Source of the DNA: Anaerolineales bacterium
GTDB lineage: Bacteria; Chloroflexota; Anaerolineae; Anaerolineales; UBA11579
Length of the DNA: 42,453 nucleotides
NCBI GenBank assembly: GCA_016935415.1
Contig: JAFGRA010000360.1
Span: forward strand, 1 to 42,453
Direction of reading: 5' to 3'
Under the pieces are notes generated by a model, which saw only the letters and a list, made by a program, of their open reading frames with translations, had not been told where the DNA came from and did no database searches. Shown piece by piece: positions 1 to 10,400 of this stretch (positions are counted from its first letter, which is position 1; every line of letters begins with the position of its first letter). Made by a program: the position numbers and the translations under genes.

Positions 1-1525
1 GAGTGAAGCTGTACTGCTTCGCCAGGTAGAGCGCCTGCAAAGGCTGCGAATACCCGAAATTGCCGGTCTGCTGGTAATTGCGGTACATCCAGGGCAGAAT
101 CGCCAAGGCCACACCCAACACCAATAAGCCAGCACTTTCCAGCAGGCGCTTGGGATTACGATACTGGAGCACGACAACAGCCAGCAAGAACACCGGCACG
201 AGTACGATTGCCTGAGAACGTAACAAGAGGAAGAGGCCTAACAATCCGCCGGTGACCAGTGCCAGGGCGCGCCGTTTCTCCCAATTGCGCAGCCACAGCA
301 AGCAAACCAGCGTGAGTAAGGCCAGCCCGAGCGCGGCCGGGAAGTCGGTCATCAGCAGCTTGGAATGTGACACACCGATCTCGCCGGACAGGGCAATCGC
401 ATTACGCTCCCGGAAGATCAGCAGTACGGCCGCGATCGCGCCCCCCAGACGCTGCTGGGCGGCACTGCCCAACAGGTAAACCAAGGCCGGGAAGAGCGCC
501 AGCACGACGATCTGGGCGGAGACCACGTCATCATAATCATGCCCCACCAGGGCGTGCAGCCCGGCCAGGAAGACATTATAGAGCGGCTTCTCGGCAATGC
601 GGGCGTAACCTTCGCCAATCAAAATATTCTCAGCGTTCACGTCCAGCAAGGCGGCATCCGAGAAGGGATAATATTCATAATTCGGGGCGCGCAAGGGCGG
701 CGAGAAATAGGTCGGGGTCAGCGGCTCCCCCCACCAGGCGAACATGGCCCACAGCCAGATACCAATCACCAGCATCCAATCGAAGAGGTGGAAGCGGCCA
801 AGTATTTCGCCGAAACGGGCAGAGCGCGCCGAGAGTACTTGCAACAGCCAGCCAACCAGCAGCACAGCCATCCCAACGCCCCAGGCCATCAGGGCTTGGG
901 CAGGCAGCAGCGGCACGCCGATATTGTCCCAACCGCTGCGATCGGGACGTAAACCCCACCCGGTCAGCGCTATCACCGCCCCCAGCACGACCAACGCGCC
1001 AAACGCGATTCCGGCGGCCAGCAAGGGCTGGCGACCTACTTTATAGGCTTCCGAACCAAAACGCAGCAGCGGCAGCAGTACCAATGTTTGCAGGCCCAGC
1101 GCGGCCAGCCATAAGATGATCGGCAAAACACGCGTAAGCAGCGCCAGCACCTGGGCGTCGGTGAACTTGACCGAGAAGGCGTAGGCATAGATGCCAATGA
1201 TGAAGGCCAACGCCGAGAACAGTAATACAGGAATGTAGACCCAGTTGCGGGCAATCGCTTTCTGAATGGTGGCGACAATGCGCTCACCCCACTGCATTTT
1301 GCGCCACAGCAACCAGGTCACTGTGCCAAACAGCGCCATACCTACCAGTACAGCCACCAACATCAGCAGACGCGAGCGCGAGAAACCCAACAGCCAGGCG
1401 TTCTTGGGATCGCGCGGCAGGGCCAGCAAGCCCATTAGCGCACCTATTCCCTCCAGGGTGGCCAGAGTGAAATAAATGCGAAAAATGAGTTGTTTGCTTT
1501 GTTCAGTAGTCTGTTTCACGGACAT
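1..1525 (-). CDS. Multi-pass membrane protein, GT39/ArnT-like (3' end cut off by window edge)
   Basis: Reverse-strand frame open from ATG at 1523-1525 (MSVKQTTEQSKQLIFRIYFTLATLEGIGALMG...) to the window edge; hydrophobic helices; contains PLYNVFLAGLHALVGHDYDDVVSAQIVVLALFPALVYLLG typical of GT39-like proteins; overlaps the stop of the upstream gene by 10 nt. Confidence 0.7.
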   Translation of the reverse strand, partial: MSVKQTTEQSKQLIFRIYFTLATLEGIGALMGLLALPRDPKNAWLLGFSRSRLLMLVAVLVGMALFGTVTWLLWRKMQWGERIVATIQKAIARNWVYIPVLLFSALAFIIGIYAYAFSVKFTDAQVLALLTRVLPIILWLAALGLQTLVLLPLLRFGSEAYKVGRQPLLAAGIAFGALVVLGAVIALTGWGLRPDRSGWDNIGVPLLPAQALMAWGVGMAVLLVGWLLQVLSARSARFGEILGRFHLFDWMLVIGIWLWAMFAWWGEPLTPTYFSPPLRAPNYEYYPFSDAALLDVNAENILIGEGYARIAEKPLYNVFLAGLHALVGHDYDDVVSAQIVVLALFPALVYLLGSAAQQRLGGAIAAVLLIFRERNAIALSGEIGVSHSKLLMTDFPAALGLALLTLVCLLWLRNWEKRRALALVTGGLLGLFLLLRSQAIVLVPVFLLAVVVLQYRNPKRLLESAGLLVLGVALAILPWMYRNYQQTGNFGYSQPLQALYLAKQYSFT

Positions 1526-3564
1526 GTATACTCCCGCCCTAACGGCATGAACAACTCCATGCCGACCAGCTTGAAATTCTCGACCGACTCGTATTCCTGG
1601 AAGAGTGGTTCGGTCACCCACTGCACCCAGGCGTTGTTCTCTTCGGCCAGACTCTCGCCAGTTTCCTTCTCGCGGATCGCCTGGCGGTCACTGATGATCA
1701 GCGCAAAACGGTGACTCGCCAGGTCTGCGTAGAACGCTTCGAAATACGCAGCATTGCCGGAAAGGGCTTCATCCATCACCAGTTTCTTTTCGTATTCCGG
1801 CACCAACGGCACGTTCTCCACAAAGCCGAAGGTCAGCAACTGGCGCTGGTCCATGAAGAGCACCTCGCCATACTGCTGGGCGCAGGACACGTACTCGCGC
1901 GCCGCGAACAAGGCCAGGGCGGTCTTGTCCTGGGGCGGCAGCGCCAGCGGATGGGCACCCAACAGCGCGCTGAAGGCCGGTACCAGCACGATCAACGCCA
2001 GCAGAGTCTGCACCACCGGCGACGTACGCAGCAACGCGCCCAGCCGTTCGCCAATGCCTGCTTCCCAGGCCAGAGCAGCAACAAAAACCAGCGTGACCAG
2101 GAACATATCCATGTTATGCAGGTTGGTGCCGCCGCCCACTTTTACGCTGGCGACCAAGCCCACTACTAAGAAAGCCAGCAATGGACCGCTCACCACCAAG
2201 ATTTGCCACAGGTTCAATTTAATGTAACGTTTAGTAACCAGATAAACGAACAAAAGCATCAACGGCAGCGTGGTTACCACCAACGCCAGCACAATCCCCA
2301 TCCCGAAAGTCTCATTCGGCCACAAACGCGCCCACAAAAGCGGCTGGCGCGTAGTGGCTTCGGCAACGCCTGCGCCGCTCAACACATGCCCGGCGCCCTC
2401 AATGGTTTCAACAGTGATCTGGTCGCCCGTCCGCAGGGCTTCCATGATACGCGGCCCCATGCGCGGGATCACAAAGCTGCCCAACATCCCAGCCGCCCCC
2501 AATACACCACCACGCAGCCAGTCTTTGAAGGTAAGTTTGAAGTCCTCGATGGCCGGCTGCACCATCGCCAGGATAATGATCCAGAAAGATGGGGCAAACA
2601 TCCAGGTATAGCGGCTCTGGTGGGCATAGTAACCGGCCAGCACCAGCATCGGGAGGGCCAACCATAAGGAACGCTTGCGCGCCCCGGCGACCAGGATAGC
2701 GGCCAGCACAAGCGGCGAATAGATTGGCCCCTGATTGAGGAAGGCCAACGCCCATAACCCGAACAGGAACCACCCGGCGAACTGCTCCTTACACGGCTTG
2801 AGCAGCATCCACCCCAAGATGGCATACGGAATGGTGAACAGCACGGCGCTCCACAAGCGCACGCCCACGATGGAAATCGAAGGCAGCAAGAACGGCAACC
2901 CCCACAGCGATTGACGGCCGGGATCGATGGCAGCCGGTATGGCCCGGTCGGCAGGGTAGTTGTAAAGGTCTTTGCCGTACAGCACGGAATAGTCCCACAG
3001 GCGATTGCCTTCCGACCAATACAGCGCAAAGGGATAACCGCTTACGTTGGTCAGTTCGACCGCCAGCACGAAAACACCGCCCAACAGCACGGCAGCCGAC
3101 AGCAGCGCCGACCAACTAACCAGTGTGGCGGGATCGGACGTCAAGGCCCAGCCCACCACGACGATAACCACTCCAAAAACGCACAGCCGGAATGCGAAAC
3201 CGGTGAAAATTGTGCCCCAGGGTGTATAAAGGAAGAACCCGACCGCCAGAAGCAGGATGCCGCCAGCCAGCAGATACCGGCCCCAGGTGGGGCGCGGGCG
3301 CAGCGCCAGGGCGCGCTGCCACAGCGGGCGGAGGCGTTCCGGCTGCCACAGCGTCAGCATTTCCAGCGTCCCCAACACCAGGCAGACCAATGCGAACCCG
3401 CCGAAAGTGAGCAGCCATTTGAGCGAAAAACGCCCAACCAGTGTACCGGAACCCCATCCGGCGCGGAAAACGTCCGCACTGGCGGTAATTAACAACGCCA
3501 GCATGAGCACCGTCCACAGGACTTTGGCGAAGGTTGAATCAGGCTTTTGGGTGTTGTTTGGCAT
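1516..3564 (-). CDS. Multi-pass membrane protein (682 aa), GT39-like/hypothetical glycan membrane protein
   Basis: Long ORF, many hydrophobic segments, soluble C-terminal domain; embedded in glycosyltransferase cluster. Confidence 0.75.
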   Translation of the reverse strand: MPNNTQKPDSTFAKVLWTVLMLALLITASADVFRAGWGSGTLVGRFSLKWLLTFGGFALVCLVLGTLEMLTLWQPERLRPLWQRALALRPRPTWGRYLLAGGILLLAVGFFLYTPWGTIFTGFAFRLCVFGVVIVVVGWALTSDPATLVSWSALLSAAVLLGGVFVLAVELTNVSGYPFALYWSEGNRLWDYSVLYGKDLYNYPADRAIPAAIDPGRQSLWGLPFLLPSISIVGVRLWSAVLFTIPYAILGWMLLKPCKEQFAGWFLFGLWALAFLNQGPIYSPLVLAAILVAGARKRSLWLALPMLVLAGYYAHQSRYTWMFAPSFWIIILAMVQPAIEDFKLTFKDWLRGGVLGAAGMLGSFVIPRMGPRIMEALRTGDQITVETIEGAGHVLSGAGVAEATTRQPLLWARLWPNETFGMGIVLALVVTTLPLMLLFVYLVTKRYIKLNLWQILVVSGPLLAFLVVGLVASVKVGGGTNLHNMDMFLVTLVFVAALAWEAGIGERLGALLRTSPVVQTLLALIVLVPAFSALLGAHPLALPPQDKTALALFAAREYVSCAQQYGEVLFMDQRQLLTFGFVENVPLVPEYEKKLVMDEALSGNAAYFEAFYADLASHRFALIISDRQAIREKETGESLAEENNAWVQWVTEPLFQEYESVENFKLVGMELFMPLGREYTCP

Positions 3565-4756
3565 AGATTTCCAAGAAGAGTTTTTCGTATTCCGCGCACA
3601 TGCGGTCTACGGTATATTCCGATTCTATCAGTTCCCGGGCGGCCTGGCCCAGGCGTTGGCGTTCGGCCGGGTCGGCAAGCAGGCGATTGATCGAGGCGGT
3701 GATGCCATCCACATCCTTGACCGGCACCATCAGGCCGTTCTCGTCCGGCACGATCATATCCTCGACGCCCTCGACCTCAGTAACCACCACCGCCAGCCCC
3801 ATGCCCATCGCTTCGAGCAGCGCCATCGGCAGGCCCTCCCACAGCGAAGGCATCACGAACACGTCTGCGGCTGCCAGCAACTCGGGCACGTCAGCGCGGT
3901 TACCCAAGAAGCGCAAAGCGTGGGCAATCCCCAGTTCTTCGGCCTTGGCCCGCATCTCGGCCTTGCGTGGCCCCTCCCCCGCCAGGGCGAAGACCGCCCC
4001 TGGGTGCTGGGCGAGCACCTGCGGGATGGCATTCAGCAGGTAGGTATGCCCCTTTTGGATGGTAAAGCGCGCCACGGTCAGCATCAAACTGCCGTCGGGT
4101 GGTACGCCCAGTTCATCCCAAATCTGGCGGCGGGCTTGCTCAACCGGTATATTCAGCTGTGGGATTTCGATCCCGTTCAGGATCACCCGCACGCGTTCCG
4201 GGCGCGCGCCCTCATCCTCAATGGCAACTTTCCGCACCCGTTTGGATACGGCCACCAGGCAGCTCGAAAGTCGCGAGTTGACCAGCCAGCCGTGCATGCG
4301 CCACAGGATGCGCGACGAACCTTCGATCATACTGTGATGGGTAGGCACGCGCACCGGCACGTTGCACAGCCAGGCCAGCGGAATGCCCAATAAGTCGCTG
4401 TGCGGCGTGAACGTTTCGACCACACTGAAACCCTCGCCACGCATCAGGCGATACAGGCGCAATAAACTGCCCGCCAGGTGGAAAATATTGGCTACTGGGC
4501 CACCCTGCGGGTCACGCGCCTGCAAGTCCAGCACCGGGAAAGGGTGTGCCGCCTGCCAAGCCGCGCCCAGGCCGTCTTTATCATAGAAGAAAGCCGCCGT
4601 GACCGGGTAGCCCTGCTTGTGGAACCAGCGCGCCTGGGTCAGCAGCACTTCCTGCGCTCCCGCCACAGTCATCTGTGTACCCAGCAGCAGAATTTTGAAA
4701 TTCGCTTTCGCGTGTGAATCGAGTGTCTTTACCAAGTTGCTCTCTAAACAATCCAA
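3539..4756 (-). CDS. Glycosyltransferase family 4
   Basis: GT4 features: VARFTIQKGHTYLLNAIP, ADVFVMPSLWEGLPMALLEAMGMGLAVVVTEVEGVEDMI; apparent TTG start. Confidence 0.9.
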   Translation of the reverse strand: MDCLESNLVKTLDSHAKANFKILLLGTQMTVAGAQEVLLTQARWFHKQGYPVTAAFFYDKDGLGAAWQAAHPFPVLDLQARDPQGGPVANIFHLAGSLLRLYRLMRGEGFSVVETFTPHSDLLGIPLAWLCNVPVRVPTHHSMIEGSSRILWRMHGWLVNSRLSSCLVAVSKRVRKVAIEDEGARPERVRVILNGIEIPQLNIPVEQARRQIWDELGVPPDGSLMLTVARFTIQKGHTYLLNAIPQVLAQHPGAVFALAGEGPRKAEMRAKAEELGIAHALRFLGNRADVPELLAAADVFVMPSLWEGLPMALLEAMGMGLAVVVTEVEGVEDMIVPDENGLMVPVKDVDGITASINRLLADPAERQRLGQAARELIESEYTVDRMCAEYEKLFLEIYAKQHPKA

Positions 4757-5037
4757 TATTTACCACCAAGTCACGAAGACACAAAGTGGTCTATAGATAA
4801 CACGAATTGCACGAATAAAACGAATATTTTTATTGGTGTCGTTCGTGTTTATTTTTTTCACCACAAAGGCACAGAAACACAGAGAGAAAAGATAAATCTC
4901 CGTAACCCCGCCCCGGCTTTCGCCACCCTTCCCCTTTGAAAGGGCAAGGGTAGGGGATGGAGTTCATTTCTCTGCCTATCTCCACGCCCTCTGCGGTGAA
5001 TCTTTTCCGACTACAAGAACCACATTATAAACGCTCC
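4757..5037. repeat. Intergenic cluster of degenerate palindromic repeat modules
   Basis: CCACcaagtcacgaagacacaaaGTGG (4763-4789); AACACGAA...TTCGTGTT hairpin (4799-4849); CACCACAAAGGCACAGAAACACAGAGAG (4859-); inverted CACCGCAGAGGGCGTGGAGA copy (about 4979-5000). Confidence 0.55.
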
Positions 5038-5038
5038 C

Positions 5039-5983
5039 CTATGCCTGTGAAGGCCGGTAACGCAGCTTTCGCCAAACCTTAATCAAACTCTCGCGCACGC
5101 CGGGCGGCAAAAAAGAAGCCACCCAGGCAGCATACGCCCCGGTTTCACGCGGCCAGTAACGCATCGCTTTCCAGGCGTGGGCGCGCACCAGGCGCATCTC
5201 CGGGCGGCGGCCCGCTCCCAACAGGTTTTGAGCCACGTTGGTATACATCCGCGCCAGGGCATGCCTTTTGAAGTCCTCGCTCAAATCCAGGTCTTCGGCA
5301 AAAGCCTTGTTCAGGTAGATCAGGAAAGCGTCTGCCGCTTTGGTCTTATCGCTGGACATACTGGTGGGATGTGTACGGATCTTCGCTAATGGTTCGGGAA
5401 CAATATAGAACGGGTAGCGCCGGGCGATGCGCCGCCACATATCCAGGTCTTCCGCCCACCATAAGCTTTCGTCGAAATAGCCGACTTCTGCGAAAACCTC
5501 TCGCCGAGAAACCACGCACGGGGCAGCCATCAGCACCGACCATTCCAACAGCATCTGTGGGTAAATCTGCCCGCTATAAAAGGAAGTATCGCGATAGCCG
5601 AGGTCGTTCCCAGCGTTGTCGAACTTGGAGAAACCGGCATGCACCAGCATGGCATCCGGGTGAGTAGCGAATACGGCCATCTGCTTTTCGAGCTTGTCGG
5701 GTGTGAACAGGTCGTCCGAATCCAGGAAGGCCACGTATTGCCCCTCGGCTATGCGAATGCCGGTGTTGCGCGCCGCCGGTAACCCGGCGTTTTCCTGGTA
5801 GGTGTAGCGCAATTCTCCCGCCGCGGCCAACGGGGCGAGCACTGTGCGCGTGTCGTCCGTCGAGCCGTCGTCGATCACGATGATCTCGTAGTCGCGGTAG
5901 CTCTGGGCGAAAACACTTTCCAGCGTTTCCACGATCAGATCGGCCCGGTTATAAGCAGGGATGATGACGCTTACAGTTGGCAT
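5039..5983 (-). CDS. Glycosyltransferase family 2
   Basis: MPTVSVIIPAYNRADLIVETLESVFAQSYRDYEIIVIDDGSTDDT...FLDSDDLF. Confidence 0.93.
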   Translation of the reverse strand: MPTVSVIIPAYNRADLIVETLESVFAQSYRDYEIIVIDDGSTDDTRTVLAPLAAAGELRYTYQENAGLPAARNTGIRIAEGQYVAFLDSDDLFTPDKLEKQMAVFATHPDAMLVHAGFSKFDNAGNDLGYRDTSFYSGQIYPQMLLEWSVLMAAPCVVSRREVFAEVGYFDESLWWAEDLDMWRRIARRYPFYIVPEPLAKIRTHPTSMSSDKTKAADAFLIYLNKAFAEDLDLSEDFKRHALARMYTNVAQNLLGAGRRPEMRLVRAHAWKAMRYWPRETGAYAAWVASFLPPGVRESLIKVWRKLRYRPSQA

Positions 5984-6005
5984 TACGCTCTCTTTTTCGC
6001 TTTTT

Positions 6006-6060
6006 CACCGCAGAGACGCGGAGACACAGAGATTTATTAATTTCTCCGCGCCTCTGTGGC
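6006..6060. repeat. Imperfect palindromic intergenic repeat
   Basis: Arms CCGCAGAGACGCGGAGA (6008-6024) and TCTCCGCGCCTCTGTGG (6043-6059); 15/17 pair by reverse complement. Confidence 0.65.
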
Positions 6061-6091
6061 AAAAAGATCACAGAAGGTTACTTTCTATAAC

Positions 6092-7033
6092 TTAGATCTC
6101 ACGCTTCAAATAGCGTTCTTGCAAGCGATAGATCAAGTCCAGCAGGCCTAATTTAGTGAAGGTTGTGCGCAAGATGTGGCGCAACCAACCAAACAATTTC
6201 AAGTAGCTGCGCTTGCGGCGGTAGCTTTCCACGTTTGGGAAGACCTCAACCAAAGGCAGCCATTCGCCCGCCACCTGGATTTCGTCCGGCCGGAATTGGG
6301 CAGCAGCATCCAGGTACTGCGGCCTGATTTTATCGTAAATGGCGTAACGTTGCTGAATGACGGTGCGTTCTATGGCGGCCTTAATTGAACCATCACGCGT
6401 ACTCAAACCGAGTTCAGCGTTGGTGAAATAGCCAATGGTTCCTGAGGCGCGGCACATTGGCAGGCCGTTCACGGCGACGCGCACGGCATACTCGAAGTCC
6501 GGGCCAATCAGCATCTGTTCGTCGAAATAGCCAATCTGGTCGGCCAGCGTCTTGCGCCACACCAAGAAAGCGCCACCCTGCGGGAATGCCCGGCTGAAGC
6601 GGCGAGGGTCGTAGGCCGGAGTTTCGTGAAAAGCGCCTGCGGTCAGGCCATACTGCGGTACTTCCACAAAATCGCCATAGCTCATCACGCAGTCTGAGTT
6701 GGCATCCAGGCAGGCAAGCTGGCGTTCCAATCCATCGGCCGGGCGGCAGTCGTCCACGTTCCACATGGCGACGTATTCCCCTTGTGCAGCGTGCCAACCG
6801 CGGTTCCAGGACGCGCCCAACGGCTCAACCGGAGTCACTTTCAAATGCCGGATGTGCTCGGGATGCTGCCGTTCGAAGGCCGCCACCACGGCAAGCTCTT
6901 CCGGCGTGGGGTCATTGTGCACCAGCACAATCTCCAACTGTGGGAAGATGGTCTGCGCCTGCACCTGCTCGAAAAAGTCCGGCAGGTAGCGCAGTCCTTT
7001 ATAGCACGAGGTAATCAAGCTCAGGCGGATCAT
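6092..7033 (-). CDS. Glycosyltransferase family 2
   Basis: [46 protein letters not shown]...MWNVDDCRP; GT-A fold N-terminus. Confidence 0.88.
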   Translation of the reverse strand: MIRLSLITSCYKGLRYLPDFFEQVQAQTIFPQLEIVLVHNDPTPEELAVVAAFERQHPEHIRHLKVTPVEPLGASWNRGWHAAQGEYVAMWNVDDCRPADGLERQLACLDANSDCVMSYGDFVEVPQYGLTAGAFHETPAYDPRRFSRAFPQGGAFLVWRKTLADQIGYFDEQMLIGPDFEYAVRVAVNGLPMCRASGTIGYFTNAELGLSTRDGSIKAAIERTVIQQRYAIYDKIRPQYLDAAAQFRPDEIQVAGEWLPLVEVFPNVESYRRKRSYLKLFGWLRHILRTTFTKLGLLDLIYRLQERYLKREI

Positions 7034-8358
7034 GACGCGTGCTCCAGAATTTCCCGGAACCAGTCCAGGTAATCATCCGCCATGCGTTGCAGCCCGAACT
7101 GGACGCGCGCCTTGTCCGCCGCGTTGGCGCCCATTTTCTGACGAAGTTCGGCGTTCTCGAAAAGCTGTGCCATCTGTGCCGCCATTGCATCAGCGTCGCC
7201 AACCGGGGCCAGGAAGCCGTTTTCGCCCGCGTCGACCTGTTCAGGAATCCCGGCCACGGCCGAGGCCACGACCGGCAGGCCGCAGGCCAGCGCTTCCAGG
7301 ATCGTGTTGGGAAAGGTTTCGGCGCGCGCAGCGTGCAGGTACACATCGGCGGCCTGGTAGGTACGCGCCACCTGTTGGCGGTCGTTGATGCGCCCGAGGA
7401 AACGCACGCTGGCCCGACCGATACGTTCGGTCTTGCCCTCCTCCCCCAGGCAAAGCAAGAGCAATTCATCGCTCCCCATACACTGTGCCAGCTTTGCCAG
7501 TGCAGTTTGCATGGTGGCATAATCCTTGAAGGTATCGTCGCGTTTGGCCGCACCTACGAACAGCACAATCGGCACGTCCGGCGGCAGCCCGAGTTCCCGG
7601 CGGGCAGCGATTTTGTCACCGGGCTGGAAAACCGAAAGGTCGATGCCGTTATAGATCACACGGCGGTCAACGATGCCACCCACCAGCATGGAACGCTCGA
7701 TCTTGTCCATCAGCCAGCGGCAGGGCGCGGCCACGTACAGGCGGCTGCGAGCGTAAATCTCGGCCTTGATCTGCCAATTCTCGACGGTGTTATCAACCGG
7801 GATAGCCGGGTAGATATTCAGGTCGGGGCAAGCGCCGCAGCCATCCAGCCAGCGTTCGCAGCCAAAGGAATGCGAGCAATGCCCGCTCAACAGCCAGGCG
7901 TCGTGCAGCGTGAGCACAAAGGGCACCTGCTTAGAGAGATTAGGCAATTGGCGTAAATCGAAATAACCACCGTGTAGGTTGTGGGCATGCACGATCTCGG
8001 GCCGCTCCGGCGACAAATCCAGCAGATGAGCCGTGCCGGGATAATCGAAATCCTCGTAACCCGCGTTCAGACGGGCGGTGCGTTGCGGCTCTCCCCAGGC
8101 AGCCAGCGCCCGCGAGAAGCGCGGCAGCAGCGGCAGGCGCGCCTTATAACCGGCGTCGGCCACCCCGCGCCAGAAGCGCGGCCACATTCTACGGTAAGCG
8201 TTGTTGGGAATTTCGTAGACCTGCGGGTCGCGGCTGTACTTGAAGCCGACTGCCATCTCCGCTACGTGTCCCTTTTCCCGGTAGGCGCGCTGCAAAGCAT
8301 CCGCCACCCAGGCCGCCCCACCGGCTTTTTGGTGAGAGGTAACCTGCAAGATGCGCAT
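7030..8358 (-). CDS. Glycosyltransferase family 4
   Basis: [26 protein letters not shown]...; [53 protein letters not shown] is open to 8466 but the start at 8358 is favoured (junction with upstream stop). Confidence 0.92.
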   Translation of the reverse strand: MRILQVTSHQKAGGAAWVADALQRAYREKGHVAEMAVGFKYSRDPQVYEIPNNAYRRMWPRFWRGVADAGYKARLPLLPRFSRALAAWGEPQRTARLNAGYEDFDYPGTAHLLDLSPERPEIVHAHNLHGGYFDLRQLPNLSKQVPFVLTLHDAWLLSGHCSHSFGCERWLDGCGACPDLNIYPAIPVDNTVENWQIKAEIYARSRLYVAAPCRWLMDKIERSMLVGGIVDRRVIYNGIDLSVFQPGDKIAARRELGLPPDVPIVLFVGAAKRDDTFKDYATMQTALAKLAQCMGSDELLLLCLGEEGKTERIGRASVRFLGRINDRQQVARTYQAADVYLHAARAETFPNTILEALACGLPVVASAVAGIPEQVDAGENGFLAPVGDADAMAAQMAQLFENAELRQKMGANAADKARVQFGLQRMADDYLDWFREILEHAS

Positions 8359-9392
8359 CAGGCTCGCCCTCGCAAGCGGCGGTATCCGGCCCGCGCCAGG
8401 GCCAGCGGCAGCCGCAGACTGAACCCCGGGGCTATGCGCACCAGTCGCATTAGGATACCACTCCAACCAGGTCGTAATGGGCGGCGCAAAGCTAAATCAG
8501 CTACTTCCCAGGCAACGTGCTGTTTGAGCTTACCCAGATCAGGATGATGGTGATGTTTGGCGGCAAACACCGTGAACAAATTCAAATAGTCGTTCAACAG
8601 CACAATGCGCTGCGGGTCGGGATCGTCCTCGAAGGCGGCGTGTCCGGCAGTCAAGGCGCGCAGGGCGCTTACCCGATCCGATGCAATAGAAAATCCCGGC
8701 AGAATCCGAGCAATGCTTTCCGCGGCGATGATGTCGTGGTTGCGCAACTGGGATTGGCGATGTTCGCCGGTGATGCCGTGCGAAAGGCGATACTGCAAGA
8801 GTGGCTCGGCCAGGTTCGCCCCCTGGGTATGTTCCAGCAAGCGGCACCACAGGTCGTAATCCTGGGCGGTACTGAAGCGTTCGTCATAGGACAAACTATG
8901 CTCCACCAACAATTCCCACCGGAACATCACCGTAGGGTGCAGGAAAGGATTTGCCAGCAGGCTCATCCAGCGGATCGCCAGGTCTGCCTGCGGGCGACGC
9001 GCAATTCCCTGCGATTCCCCCTCCGCGCCGATCACCTCGGCGGCCGTCCCCAGGATACCCACCTCCGGATGCTGTTCCAGGTATGTGATCTGCTTTTCCA
9101 GACGCGTTGGTAGGGCAATGTCATCGGCGTCCATGCGCGCCACGTACTTGCCCTTCGCACTCCGCAGGCCAACGTTTAATGCTGCCGTCAGCCCCAGGTT
9201 GCCTTCATTCTCGATCAATACGAAACGAGAATCGGTATATTCATGAATAATGATTTTTGAGTTATCCGGGGAAGCATCGTCGATGACGATGAATTCGAAG
9301 TCAGTGAGAGTCTGTGCCAGGATGCTGTCCAGCGCGGCATGCAAAGTAGACGCATTGTCGTACACAGACATCAGTACACTAACCAGGGGCAT
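8358..9392 (-). CDS. Glycosyltransferase family 2
   Basis: MPLVSVLMSVYDNASTLHAALDSILAQTLTDFEFIVIDDASPDNS...VARMDADDIALP. Confidence 0.93.
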   Translation of the reverse strand: MPLVSVLMSVYDNASTLHAALDSILAQTLTDFEFIVIDDASPDNSKIIIHEYTDSRFVLIENEGNLGLTAALNVGLRSAKGKYVARMDADDIALPTRLEKQITYLEQHPEVGILGTAAEVIGAEGESQGIARRPQADLAIRWMSLLANPFLHPTVMFRWELLVEHSLSYDERFSTAQDYDLWCRLLEHTQGANLAEPLLQYRLSHGITGEHRQSQLRNHDIIAAESIARILPGFSIASDRVSALRALTAGHAAFEDDPDPQRIVLLNDYLNLFTVFAAKHHHHPDLGKLKQHVAWEVADLALRRPLRPGWSGILMRLVRIAPGFSLRLPLALARAGYRRLRGRA

Positions 9393-9401
9393 GAAGAACT
9401 C

Positions 9402-10400
9402 TCAGGAACTCAATTCCACGCGGCGCGGAGGGTTTTTCTCCAGGATCATCGCAAAGAACAGTTCAGCCTCGCGCTGGCTACCATCGCCACCGTGCCCAAT
9501 CGCCGGAAGTACACGCACACCGTACCAGGCCTGCTTACGATTGTACACATCCAGCAAGCGGAAACCGTGCTCGGAGAACAAATTAACACTATCGTATTGG
9601 TGCTGCACCAGGAAGAGTGGCGGCAGCGTTTCCTGTTCCTCGGCCAAAGCACACAGGTCAGGAACGGTTTCAATGCTCTCACCCTGCAAATAGGCATAGG
9701 GATTATTGGTGTTCTGTTCACCGTAGTCGCGGACTTTGGCTTTCAGGTCGACCTGGGGAGCCATAGCGTAAATGCCGTCACAGCCGTATTTAATACCGTG
9801 GTACAGCGCCCCAAAGCCTCCCATCGAACCACCCAGCGTGAACCAGGGTTGTCCTTGATTATCCTGGCGATGCAGGTTAATCAAGTCCTGAATCAGATGC
9901 TCAACGAAATTGTCGCCTTTCTCCCCCCAGAACCAACTGCCATTGCGGTTCCAGCCGAAAGTATCCCACGGGGCCAATACGTCGAATTGTTCCCAGGCGC
10001 GCATCGGCCCCATGTGTAGAAAAGCATTGTGCCCATGGAAAAGTACCACCAGCCCCTGGCTCTCTTTGCGAGCTGGGAGGAACGCATATCTTAGGATACG
10101 ATCTTCCCATTCGAAGACGTTAGGGTAAGTAGACTGCACCTGTGAAGCATCGAAGACCAATGCCGTCGCACGCATTTGCTGCTTCTCGCGAGCGCGAATT
10201 TCGGCTGGCGAGAGCGTCAAGATTGCGCTGCGGTCAGCGCGTTCCAGAGGAACTTCGCCGGAAGGTTGTAAGGCGCGGATAACCGCGATGCGCAGTGCTT
10301 TCTGCCAGCCTTCTTCCGCTGCCTTCTGCAGGAAGAAACTCCGGGCGCTGCGCACCTTCTGGGTGTAGCTCTTCCAGCGCGCCTTACGGGAAGCTTTCAT
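9402..10400 (-). CDS. Alpha/beta hydrolase (esterase/peptidase S9-like)
   Basis: LVVLFHGHNAFLHMGP, nucleophile elbow GGSMGGFGALYHG, late histidine in AIGHGGDG. Confidence 0.75.
   Translation of the reverse strand: MKASRKARWKSYTQKVRSARSFFLQKAAEEGWQKALRIAVIRALQPSGEVPLERADRSAILTLSPAEIRAREKQQMRATALVFDASQVQSTYPNVFEWEDRILRYAFLPARKESQGLVVLFHGHNAFLHMGPMRAWEQFDVLAPWDTFGWNRNGSWFWGEKGDNFVEHLIQDLINLHRQDNQGQPWFTLGGSMGGFGALYHGIKYGCDGIYAMAPQVDLKAKVRDYGEQNTNNPYAYLQGESIETVPDLCALAEEQETLPPLFLVQHQYDSVNLFSEHGFRLLDVYNRKQAWYGVRVLPAIGHGGDGSQREAELFFAMILEKNPPRRVELSS

Noticed and set aside
367-1119. 250-aa plus-strand Arg/Pro-rich ORF
   Set aside because: Antisense to a convincing membrane protein frame (1-1525 minus)
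3257-4393. 378-aa plus-strand ORF
   Set aside because: Antisense to a clear GT4 gene; His/Gln/Arg-rich composition typical of a shadow ORF in GC-rich DNA
7039-7956. 305-aa plus-strand ORF
   Set aside because: Antisense shadow of GT4 gene 7030-8358
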